Assembly: GCF_009389715.1 (NCBI RefSeq)
Contig: NC_052393.1
Coordinates: 6,138,001 to 6,202,000 of the forward strand
Source of the DNA: Phoenix dactylifera
Taxonomy: Eukaryota > Streptophyta > Magnoliopsida > Arecales > Arecaceae
Length of the DNA stretch: 64,000 bases
Reading direction: 5' to 3'
Shown: positions 47,104 to 57,700 of the stretch, piece after piece
Layout: each line of letters opens with the position of its first letter
How positions within the stretch are numbered: position 1 is the stretch's first letter
The notes under the pieces: generated by a model
What the model was told of the DNA's origin: nothing
The model's database searches: none
Seen by the model: only the letters and a program-made list of their open reading frames with translations
Made by a program: the position numbers and the translations under genes

Positions 47104-48307
47104 TGTTGCTGGAAATTGGACCAGGGGGCCGCCGCGAAGCCGGGGAAGGAGGAGCTCCCGCTGCTACAGGGGGCGGACGGCGGTGCGCCGGCCGGCGACG
47201 TCCTCCTGGAGGGTGTAAATCCTGCAAAAAGCCGGTGGCCGGGCTCCCCGGCGCCGGCCCTCCGATGCCTAAGTCAGAGGGGGCAAGTATGTGGAGAGAG
47301 CAAGGGAGAGAGTATATGGAGAAGACAGCAAGAACATTTGGATAAGATAAAGAAGACGAAGAGGATGATGTCCTCAATTGTGTCCGTGCTTTCCGGCGGG
47401 TTCAGTCCCGGGGATCTGTTTCCGTTTCTGTTTTTCCCCCCCCTTGGTTCTCCCAGGTTCCCTTTTATAGGAGGAGATTACGTTACCTGGGAGGTAACCG
47501 GGGGATTTGTCCCTGTCTGTGATAATTGGGCACGATTTGGCCCATTTATGGCATAGTGGAGAACGGGGCCGAATCAGACCAGAACCAGGGAGTTGTCACG
47601 GTCGATCGGACCTGTTGGAGTGGTTGAACCGCCGGCCGTAGCGGGCCTGGGGTCTGTGGATGGTAAGTGCATTTATTACCGAATGAACCGGCGGTCAGGT
47701 AGAGCCATGCGCTCTGATGGTTCAGTGATCCGGAGATCGTCTTGGGCCGTGTTCATTAAATGCCTGAGTGCATCGGAGACTTGAGGGAGTCTCATGCATT
47801 AATGGCAGGTCGTGCCGAACGCCTGCGGAGATCTTATGCCTTGATGGCTTGGAGATAGTGGCAGGTCGCAAGCCGTAGGAGTTGTCAGTCCCTTGGACTT
47901 TAGGCGGAGGTTGAACATTTGGTTAAGGCATCGGCTCGGCAAGGGTGCCGAGCCGAGCTGGTCGCCCAATGGGGCGCCTTGTGGCGGGGTTGCTTCAAGT
48001 ACTCCTGGTCGGCGCCCTTTAGTCGAGCGCCTTCCTGGTCGGCATCTTTTGGCCGAGCAGCTTTCCGGTCGGCGCTCTTCGGCCGAGCGGCTTTCCGGTC
48101 GGCACTCCTTGGCCGAGCAGCTTTCCGGTCGGCGCTCTTCGGCCGAGCGGCTTTCCGGTCGGCACTTCTTGGCCGAGCAGCTTTCCGGTCGGCGCTCTTC
48201 GGCCGAGCGGCTTTCCGGTCGGCACTCCTTGGCCGAGCAGCTTTCCGGTCGGCGCTCTTCGGCCGAGCGCCTCCGTGGATATATAACTTAGGGTTTTTTC
48301 CCTAACA
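47104..48307 (-). repeat. 3' LTR of the Tat element (left)
   Basis: 1,204 bp. It contains TATAAAAGG on the minus strand at 47461-47469 (U3 promoter copy). A 30-bp tandem array at 48001-48270 is mostly missing from the other LTR. Confidence 0.95.
48001..48270. repeat. 30-bp tandem array in the 3' LTR, nine units
   Basis: Nine units of exactly 30 bp. From the third unit on, two variants alternate (CTTTCCGGTCGGCGCTCTTC and CTTTCCGGTCGGCACTCCTT types), so the real period is 60 bp. In the other LTR only the first unit and 24 bases of the second remain. Confidence 0.95.
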
Positions 48308-48320
48308 CTACCCCCCGACT
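48308..48320 (-). other. Polypurine tract of the Tat element
   Basis: On the minus strand, AGTCGGGGGGTAG directly abuts the 3' LTR. This is the expected place for plus-strand DNA priming. Confidence 0.6.
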
Positions 48321-48696
48321 TCCGAGCTCCAGTTGGCTATCAGCTGGAGCGCGGGAAGTAGCTTTAATTGGGTCATCACGAATTCCGAAAATTTTGATTT
48401 ACTGTGCGTTTTGAGTTATCGAACGCTTCGAGGTGCCTTTAATAGGCGGCGTCTCTTCTTTTCCGAAGAGCCTCATTATTGGGACACCTTTTGCGAAGCG
48501 TCCTCGCGTCGTGGGCTCATGATAGGGCCGCACGATCTTCGATTGCGGACGCCTTTCCGCACGATCCGATGGGGCGCTTCGACGTTCGAAGCGCTAGCCC
48601 TAATTAAATGCGTCGTTCTGTCTTTTAGGCCGACACGTGTTATCATCTAACCAAGATGCAGCGCTTTCTTTGCTGATCCAGGCCATTGGGGAGGTC

Positions 48697-48704
48697 TATA
48701 TAAA
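48697..48704 (+). promoter_or_regulatory. TATA box of the opposite-strand gene in the Tat element
   Basis: TATATAAA, 139 bases before the ATG at 48843. A CCATTGGGG (reverse-CAAT type) word lies 13 bases further upstream. The following leader is pyrimidine-rich, as in plant core promoters. Confidence 0.5.
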
Positions 48705-48842
48705 CTCTCCCCCGGTCTCCCTGTTCTCTCTCTATTGCTTTCTGCTTCCAGCTTCCTATTCTCCCAGCCTTCCTCAGACCGAAGTCCCTTTTCTCCGGCA
48801 TCTTTCCCAGGTCCCCCTTCTTTTTGATTTCCCTCTCTTGTA

Positions 48843-51057
48843 ATGGGTTCTTTGCCTAGCGAAGTAGTATCCACCATGAGTGTCCTGGAGGTCGAGATGA
48901 CCGAAGAGTGGTTTTTCCCTCTTCACGGGTTCCGTTTGGAACCCGCCAGGCGAAGGGATCGGGTAACCGATCCTCCGGTAGGCCGGATCGGAGTGCACTC
49001 GGAGTCACTCTGGGCCGGCCTCCGATTTCCTCTTCACAGCTTTGTGAATGAGTTGCTGGCGGTATGCCAGTTGGTTCCGGCGCAACTCACTCCAAACGCT
49101 TGGAGGACAGTGATGGGTTTCCTGTCACTGTGTTTACTACAGGGGATTCCTACCTCTGTCAACGTCTTCCGGCGACTTTTTATTTTCAAGTCGAACCCGG
49201 GAGACGGGGAGTGGCTCTACATCGCCCTCCGGGTGGGTCGGCCACTTTTTCATGGTGCCCCCTCATCCATTCATGGTTGGAAGGAGAAATTCTTCTTCCT
49301 GGGTTCTGAACGGTCCTGGGGGTTTGACCCCAGGTGGAGGCCGGCCCAACTTAAATCCATCAACAGGCTCCCCCAGCTTTCTCCGCATGAGCAGGAGATC
49401 TTCGATACCATCCGCAGCCTTGGGGACGGGATTTTGCTGAACGGCCTCATTAGCGAGGACGCCCTGGTGAACGTGGGCTTGAGCTCGGCACGTCCTCAGG
49501 GTAAGGATAGTTACAGCAACTTCTTATCTCCTTATTGTTCTAATGTTCTAATTTTGCTTATCTTTGCAGACATCGCAAAAATGGTGACCAAGAGCGAAGT
49601 CCTTTACGCCCGCTTCCAGAAGAGGGCGGCCGAACTCTCAGGAGAACCGACCGAGCCGAGGAAGAAAGCAAAGACCTCGGCGAAGACCTCGACGACCACA
49701 ACAGTTGAGGCGCGCGCTTCTCGCCCCGTGCGCCCTGAGGCTGGTCGGGGAGAGGGCGTGGGCTCTGGCGGAGCCACGATGGCACTTCCGTGTCCGGTGC
49801 CGATTTCGCAAGTCCCTGGTCGGCGGGAAGCTCCAAATTCCGACCAGGGAGGGAGGACCTCAACAGATCTGGCGCTCGCACGCCCCACCTCTACCACGCA
49901 GCGGTCCGGTCAGCCGTCTACTCGACCCCAATTCCCCAGCTCTGAGCCGGGGAATAGCCAAGAAGCAACGGGGTCGGCCGCACCCAGGCCAGCTGAGGCC
50001 GGTCTGGCGGGTTCTTCGGGTCCTCAGGAGCGGGTGCCTTACGCTCCTGGATGGGCTGTTTTCGAGGGCGACTCGGCCCTCGATAATGCACAAGTGGCGC
50101 GCGAAGTTCTTCGGGTCGCGCTGCTCCCGGCCGACTAGGCCAAAATTCGGTCCATGAACTACGGCGAGTTCATGGACTCCGCTATTTGCTCTTCCATCCG
50201 AGTAAGTCAGCTTTTATCTTTGTGCAAATTTGTGTTTCGGCTTAAAACTGTTTCTTACATGTCCCTCTTGCAGCGCCTCCACGAGACCGAGACGATGATT
50301 CACATCATCCAGGACTATCGGGACCGGGCCCGAAGGCATCAAAGGGGGCGCGAGGAGGCCGAAACAAAGTTCCTCGCGTCTGAGGCCGAGCAGAAAGTGC
50401 TTCAAGCGAAGCTAGGGGCGGCTGAAGACGAGGTTCGGACCCTGGTTGCCGAACTTGAAGAGGAGAAGGGCGCGCACTCTTTGACTAGGTCCGAAGTGCG
50501 CGCCGCGGAGGCCCGCCGGACGGAGGCCGAATCGTCGCTCGCTATAACGCGAGCAGGAGGTGGGGGAGGCTCGAATAAAGGTCCGAGATCTCGAGATCCG
50601 TCTACTTGGCGTACAATCTCTGCTCGCGGATCGCGAAAGAGAAATAAAGATTTTGGAGCGGAAGGCCGCCTACCACGAGGCTCGAGAGAAGGAGGCCCGG
50701 GAGCAGGCCCAGGACGCCGTCAAGCTCTTCCGCGAATCGGAAGAGTTTCGCGACTTGATGGAAGAGGAAGGCGTCAATGGTCTCATCCAGGGCTTCAAGG
50801 ACTTCCGCAATCAGTTGCGGCGACTTCTCCCAGATTTCGACCTTAGCCTGCTTCAACCAGGCGCTGGGGTCGAAAACCCAGAAGCGGAGGCGGAGGTAGA
50901 GGTTCCAACCTCTGGCGGGACCGACCAGGAGGGTCAAGCTGAAGAAGGCGAGATCGTTCTCGAGGTCACCGAGGCAGCTCCCAAAGCCACCGTGGGGGCC
51001 TCGGCCGCAGAAGAGCCAACTGTTCCTGAAGTCGCCGGGCCTGAGCCCTTGGTGTAG
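48843..51057 (+). pseudogene. Antisense ORF of the Tat element (putative gypsy-type transposon family), 3 exons, degenerate
   Basis: A spliced gene on the strand opposite gag-pol. Exons are 48843-49500, 49570-50201 and 50274-51057; introns (69 and 72 bp) start GTAAG and end GCAG. The N-terminal half (WFFPLHGFRLE, ESLWAGLRFPL, GWKEKFFFLG) resembles the plant family recalled in Pfam as Transposase_28, which despite its name has no shown transposase activity. The last exon is rich in Glu, Ala and Arg with heptad-like spacing (a probable coiled coil) and ends in an acidic tail. It is broken twice: TAG at 50136-50138 in exon 2, and a frame change near 50544-50550 that looks like one inserted base. 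Intron 1 is also open in frame, so unspliced RNA would read through it. Additional antisense ORFs are known in Tat-lineage elements; their role is unknown. Confidence 0.75.
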
Positions 51058-51567
51058 TTTTCCCCTTTTTCCTATCTTCTTTTTCTTTTTGTAAGCCGGA
51101 GCGGCCTCTATACTTTGTTAAGGCCGGGTCCGAGCTCTTGTACTAGGCCTCCGGACTTTTTGAAATGAATATTCATTTGTGTGGAAACTCGTCTATTGTA
51201 GTCTAAGTTTCTCTGCTCGGATCTGTTTTAGGTTCCGAGGATATGCGCTCTAGGGCCTGAGCTTTTCCCGCCACAGGGTTTTGAGTTAGAGTTTGGCTTG
51301 CCGAGCTCTATTGCTCGGTTCTTCGACTAATGGTATAGCAACGCTTGTGCTTATACTAAGGGTTTGGGCTCGGAACGTTTTTCCGAGCCTAGTCCAGAAT
51401 TCGACTAAGCCCTAGGACGGTCGTTAGGACTTGGGACTTCTTAATGCGGCGAATTTCGAATCCGAGCCTCGGGTTGCCGGGGCGAACCGGATTCTTTTCT
51501 TACAAATGGACTGCATACCCGTCAGCCCGTGACGGGGATTCACCGGACTTGCAACAATGTGTCGGTG
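51058..51567. other. 3' flank of the antisense ORF inside the Tat element
   Basis: A T-rich stretch then GTAAGCC, and AATGAATATTCATT near 51164, may include a poly(A) signal for the plus-strand transcript. No coding region was seen. Confidence 0.35.
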
Positions 51568-53175
51568 TCATGAGCACTTCTTCGCCGAGGCGATCGAAGA
51601 CGCTCCTCTGTTCGGTGTCCACTTTTTGAGGACATCGGCAGAGAAATCCAATAATGGGTAATGTAAAAACATTAAATAAATGGGTACCTTGTACCGTATG
51701 CGTCCTTGCGCCGAGGCGACTGAAGACGCTTCTCTGCTCGGACTCCGTTCTTCGAGGACGTCGGCAGAGAAATCCAATAATGGGTAATGTAAAAACATTA
51801 AATAAATGGGTACCTTGTACCGTATGCGTCCTTGCGCCGAGGCGACTGAAGACGCTTCTCTGCTCGGACTCCGTTCTTCGAGGACGTCGGCAGAGAAATC
51901 CAGAAGCAGAATAGATAATGTAAAAAACATTAAATAAATGGGTACCTTGTACCGTATGCGTCCTTGCGCCGAGGCGACTGAAGACGCTTCTCTGCTCGGA
52001 CTCCGTTCTTCGAGGACGTCGGCAGAGAAATCCAATAATAGGTAATGTAAAGACATTAAATAAATAGGTACCTTGTACCGTGTGCGTCCTGGCGCCGAGG
52101 CGACTGAAGACGCTTCTCTGCTCGGACTCCGTTTTTGGAGGGCGTCGACAGAGAAATCCAATAATAGGTAATGTAAAGACATTAAATAAATAGGTACCTT
52201 GTACCGTGTGCGTCCTGGCGCCGAGGCGACTGAAGACGCTTCTCTGCTCGGACTCCGTTCTTCGAGGACGTCGGCAGAAAAATCCAGAAGCAGAATAGAT
52301 AATGTAAAAAATATTAAATAAATGGGTACCTTGTACCGTATGCGTCCTTGCGCCGAGGCGACTGAAGACGCTTCTCTGCTCGGACTCCGTTCTTCGAGGA
52401 CGTCGGTAGAGAAATCCAATAATAGGTAATGTAAAGACATTAAATAAATAGGTACCTTGTACCGTGTGCGTCCTGGCGCCGAGGCGACTGAAGACGCTTC
52501 TCTGCTCGGACTCTGTTTTTGGAGGGCGTCGACAGAGAAATCCAATAATAGGTAATGTAAAGACATTAAATAAATAGGTACCTTGTACCGTGTGCGTCCT
52601 GGCGCCGAGGCGACTGAAGACGCTTCTCTGCTCGGACTCCGTTTTTGGAGGGCGTCGACAGAGAAATCCAATAATAGGTAATGTAAAGACATTAAATAAA
52701 TAGGTACCTTGTACCGTGTGCGTCCTGGCGCCGAGGCGACTGAAGACGCTTCTCTGCTCGGACTCCGTTTTTGGAGGGCGTCGACAGAGAAATCCAATAA
52801 TAGGTAATGTAAAGACATTAAATAAATAGGTACCTTGTACCGTGTGCGTCCTGGCGCCGAGGCGACTGAAGACGCTTCTCTGCTCGGACTCCGTTTTTGG
52901 AGGGCGTCGACAGAGAAATCCAGTAATAGGTAATGTAAAGACATTAAATAAATAGGTACCTTGTACCGTGTGCGTCCTGGCGCCGAGGCGACTGAAGACG
53001 CTTCTCTGCTCGGACTCCGTTTTTGGAGGGCGTCGACAGAGAAATCCAATAATAGGTAATGTAAAGACATTAAATAAATAGGTACCTTGTACCGTGTGCG
53101 TCCTGGCGCCGAGGCGACTGAAGACGCTTCTCTGCTCGGACTCCGTTTTTGGAGGGCGTCGGCAGAGAAATCCAT
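51568..53175. repeat. 126-bp tandem array in the Tat element, about 13 units
   Basis: The common unit is 126 bp (GGTAATGTAAAGACATTAAA, a GGTACCTTGTACC palindrome, CGCCGAGGCGACTGAAGACG, CTCGGACTCCG). A few units are a little longer and carry a CAGAAGCAGAATAG insert. Because the period is a multiple of three, long open frames of 588 and 627 codons appear on the minus strand; they are not believed to be genes. Confidence 0.95.
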
Positions 53176-53319
53176 CGATGAAGGAACGAGCCGAGCTCGT
53201 TGGTTGAAGCTGGTAAAGAATGAGCCGAGCTCGTTTGGCCAATAAAGACAACATCCCAACGTATCGGGGCATCCCGATGAACCGGGGTATCTCGACGTCT
53301 CGAGGCATCCCGGCCGAGG

Positions 53320-54357
53320 TCGGGGTAGGAGCACGAGCCGAGCTCGTCCGGTCAGAACCGCTATTCAACAATCGATGGAGCACGAGCCGAGCTCGTCCGG
53401 TCAGAAAGGACCGCTACTCAATAAATGGAGCACGAGCCGAGCTCGTCCGGTCAGAAAGGACCGCTACTCAATAATCGATGGAGCACGAGCCGAGCTCGTC
53501 CGGTCAGAGAGGACCGCTACTCAATGGTCGATGGAGCACGAGCCGAGCTCGTCCGGTCAGAGAGGACCGCTACTCAATAATCGATGGAGCACGAGCCGAG
53601 CTCGTCCGGTCAGAGAGGACCGCTACTCAATAAATGGAGCACGAGCCGAGCTCGTCCGGTCAGAGAGGACCGCTACTCAATAATCGATGGAGCACGAGCC
53701 GAGCTCGTCCGGTCAGAGAGGACCGCTACTCAATGGTCGATGGAGCACGAGCCGAGCTCGTCCGGTCAGAGAGGACCGCTACTCAATAATCGATGGAGCA
53801 CGAGCCGAGCTCGTCCGGTCAGAGAGGACCGCTACTCAATAAATGGAGCACGAGCCGAGCTCGTCCGGTCAGAGAGGACCGCTACTCAATAATCGATGGA
53901 GCACGAGCCGAGCTCGTCCGGTCAGAGAGGACCGCTACTCAATAATCGATGGAGCACGAGCCGAGCTCGTCCGGTCAGAGGACCGCTACTCAATGGTCGA
54001 TGGAGCACGAGCCGAGCTCGTCCGGTCAGAGAGGACCGCTACTCAATAATCGATGGAGCACGAGCCGAGCTCGTCCGGTCAGAGAGGACCGCTACTCAAT
54101 AAATGGAGCACGAGCCGAGCTCGTCCGGTCAGAGAGGACCGCTACTCAATAATCGATGGAGCACGAGTCGAGCTCGTCCGGTCAGAGAGGACCGCTACTC
54201 AATAATCGATGGAGCACGAGCCGAGCTCGTCCGGTCAGAGGACCGCTACTCAATGGTCGATGGAGCACGAGCCGAGCTCGTCCGGTTAGAGAGGACCGCT
54301 ACTCAATAATCGATGGAGCACGAGCCGAGCTCGTCCGGTCCGAGAGGACCGCTACTC
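53320..54357. repeat. 53-bp tandem array with higher-order structure in the Tat element
   Basis: About 20 copies of a 49-53-bp unit centred on GCACGAGCCGAGCTCGTCCG and ending in three types: ...CAATAAATGGA (short), ...CAATAATCGATGGA and ...CAATGGTCGATGGA. The types recur as blocks of 209 bp (starts near 53422 and 53631) and 260 bp (53843 and 54103). The flanks (53241-53320 and 54358-54450) share CATCCCGACGTCTCGGGGCATC-type words with each other. Confidence 0.93.
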
Positions 54358-54700
54358 ATGTCTCGACGCCTCGAGCTTCCCGGTAACCGGGGCATCCCGA
54401 CGTCTCGGGGCATCTTGACCGTAGCCAGGGTAGGAGAACGAGCCGAGCTCGATGGAGAGCGCACCATGAACTCATGGACATCTTCAGGGAGTCCACGCAG
54501 GTACTCCATCATCCCGAGGTATCAGGGCATCCCAACCGTAGTTAGGGAAGAAGAATAAACCTGATGCCATGAGATAATCAAGAAAATTGGTGAGCTCGGA
54601 ATAAGTTCGCAAACCATCAATTTATCGTGAAATGAAATTCATAGAGTGAAATTCATAGAATGAAATTTAATGGTTGAATAATGAGGGACCCCTTAGGGTT
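54358..54700. other. Spacer between the 53-bp array and the end of pol
   Basis: Contains the flank repeats mentioned for the 53-bp array and a short direct repeat (GAAATTCATAGA) near 54636-54660. No coding region. Confidence 0.5.
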
Positions 54701-57700
54701 CTACTGGTGGTACACGCGGAGATTTTCAGAGCTCCAGCTCCGCGGAATGGGAGTCCCATCTAGAGACTCCAATTGGTAAGCTCCGGGTCGGCGAATGCGC
54801 GTGACTCGGTATGGTCCCTCCCAATTCGGGGCCAGCTTCCCTCGCTCAGTTGGTCGGGAGGTTTCAGCTCTTCTTAGGACAAGGTCCCCTGGTCTGAAAG
54901 ATTTGACTTTGACCCTGGCGTTGTAGTACTGAGCTGTCTTTTGTTGGTACCTCGCCATATGCACTCGGGCGACCTCCCTTGTTTCCTCGATCAGGTCGAG
55001 GTTGCCTCTGAGCTGCGAAGAGTTGGAGCTAGCATCGTGGTGCTCGACTCTTGGAGAGGGGAGCCCAATCTCTAGTGGAATGACGGCCTCCGTCCCATAT
55101 GTCAGGTTGAAGGGAGTCTCGCCGGTGGGGACGCGGAACGTAGTCCGGTAAGCCCACAGGACATTGTATAGGTCTTCGACCCATTGTCCTTTGGATTTGT
55201 CGAGCCTGGTTTTGAGACCCTGCAAAATAGTACGATTTGTTACCTCGGTTTCTCCGTTTGTCTGAGGATGCGCGACCGAGGTGAAGCGGTGGTCAATGCC
55301 AAGCTCGGAGCAGAACTCTCTGAAATGGATGTTGTCGAACTGGCGACCGTTGTCAGAGATAAGGATGCGGGGGAGCCCAAATCTGCAAATGATGGACTTC
55401 CAAACAAAATCCCGCATCTTCTGCTCGGTGATCCGGGCGAGGGGCTCAGCTTCCACCCACTTAGTGAAGTAGTCGATGGAGACGACCAGGAACTTCCTTT
55501 GCCCGGTGGCCAGAGGAAATGGCCCGAGGATGTCAATTCTCCACTGGGCAAAAGGCCAAGGGGAGCTAATAGAAGTCAGAGGAGCCGAGGGCCGGCGCTG
55601 AACATTGGCGTTCCTTTGGCACCGGTCGCATCTTTGGACGAAATCCATAGCATCCTTCTGGAGTGTCGGCCAATAATATCCTTGGCGCAGAATTTTATGG
55701 GGCAAGGCTCGTCCTCCCAGATGGTTTCCACAAATTCCTTCGTGGACTTCGCGCAGGGCATAATTAGCTTCCGTTGGGCGAAGGCATCTGAGAAGGGGAG
55801 AGGTGAAGGATTTCCGATAGAGCTTTCCCTCGTATAGTATGTACCGGGTGGCGAGGCGCTTGATTCGGCGAGCCTCTCGTACATCAGCAGGGAGGGTTTC
55901 GTCTTGTAGATAGCTGATGAGTCCATCCATCCAGCTTGGCTCGAGCTCGGTGCAGAGGGTCTGCTCGGGCTCGTCTATGCTGGGCTTTTGGAGATATTCC
56001 AGGACTGCCTCTTTGGGAAGCTCGCTCATGCGAGAGGACGCCAGCTTTGATAGCTGGTCGGCCCTGAGATTCTCCGACCTGGCAATATGTTGAATGTGGA
56101 AAGAGTCCAAGGTCGAGGCGAGATCTCGTACCTTCTGGAGATACTTCTGCATGGTCGGGTCTCTGGCTTCGAAGTCGCCCATAATTTGGTTGACGACGAG
56201 CTGAGAATCACTGAAGGCCTTCAAGTCCTTCACTCCTAGCTCTTTGGCTAGCTTAAGCCCGGCGACGAGCGCTTCATACTCCGCCATGTTATTGGAAGCA
56301 GGAAACTCGAGGCGCAGGGCCTGCTCGGCGACCACCCCCTCCGGGCTGGTGAGAATAAATCCTGCTCCACTACCCCCCGAGTTTGAAGAGCCATCGACAT
56401 GTAGAGCCCATGTAAAACTCGGGGTCCGCTCCAGCGGTGGCTCGGGTTCAGGCTCGACCTCATCTGGTATGGTGCACTCGGCTATAAAGTCTGCGAGTGC
56501 TTGTGCTTTGATCGCCGGTCTGGGCTGGTACTCAATGTCGAATTCCCCGAGCTCAATGGCCCATTTAGTGATCTGACCCGCACGATCTGATCTCTGCAGG
56601 ATCTGCTTGACCGGCTGGTCAGTCAGCACAGCCACTGTGTGAGCTTGGAAGTAGGGTCGGAGCCTCCGCGCCGAGATGACCAGAGCATAGGCGGTCTTCT
56701 CAAGCTTGGAGTATCGGGTCTCGGCATCCCTTAAGACCCGGCTGGTGTAATACACCGGTTTCTGAAGTTTCCCCTCCTCTCGGACCAAGACCGAGCTTAC
56801 CGCAACAGGGGAGACAGCTAAATACAAGTAGAGGAGCTCACCCTGTTGAGGCTTCGTGAGTAGGGGAGGGGAAGCCAGCAGGTGCTTGAGCTCTTCAAAA
56901 GATTGCTGGCACTCGTCCGACCACAAAAAGTTCTTCGGCTTCTTGAGGGCTGCAAAGAATGGAAGGCAGCGCTCGGCTGAGCGGGAGATAAACCTCCCGA
57001 GGGCTGCCACTCGGCCCGTGAGCCGCTGTACCTCCTTGACCGTCCTGGGAGGCGTCATCCCTTGGAGGGCTCGGATCTTCTCTAGATTGGCCTCGATTCC
57101 TCGTTGTGTAATGATGAAGCCGAGGAACTTGCCGGAGGTGACCCCGAATGCACATTTAGCTGGGTTGAGCTTTATCTGGTACTTTCGGAGTGTGGAGAAT
57201 GCTTCGTTGAGGTCGGCTATGTGGTCTTGCGCCGCCTTGCTTTTCACCAGCATGTCATCCACGTAGACCTCCATGTTTCGGCCTATTTGGTCTTTGAAGA
57301 TCCGGCTGACCAGCCTTTGATAAGTCGCCCCGGCACTTTTTAGACCGAATGGCATCACTTTGTAGCAGTAGGTTCCCCCGTCAGTGATGAAGGCTGTCTT
57401 TTCCTCATCTTCTGGCGCCATGCGGATCTGGTTATATCCGGAAAAGGCGTCCATGAATGCCAGCAGCTCGTGACCCAAGGTGGAGTCCACGAGCTGGTCG
57501 ATGCTGGGAAGTGGAAAGCTGTCCTTCGGGCAGGCTTTATTCAGGTCGGTATAGTCCACGCACATACGCCACTTTCCGCTAGCTTTTTTGACGAGGACCA
57601 CATTGGCGAGCCATTCCGGGTAGGATATCTCCCGGATGAAGCCGGCTTCAAGGAGCTTGCCGACCTCCTCGGCTGCTGCTCGTTGTCGTTCAGGGGCGGC

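Noticed and set aside
47919-48305. Frames of about 130 codons in the left LTR
   Set aside because: Products of the 30-bp U3 array, also a multiple of three. The same frames collapse in the other LTR.
51500-53383. 627-codon and 588-codon frames on the minus strand
   Set aside because: They exist only because the 126-bp repeat period is divisible by three. Two frames are open at once and there is no plausible start or family.
53375-54386. Several overlapping frames of 67-102 codons
   Set aside because: They come from the 53-bp array, whose period is not a multiple of three. The same peptide recurs in all frames.
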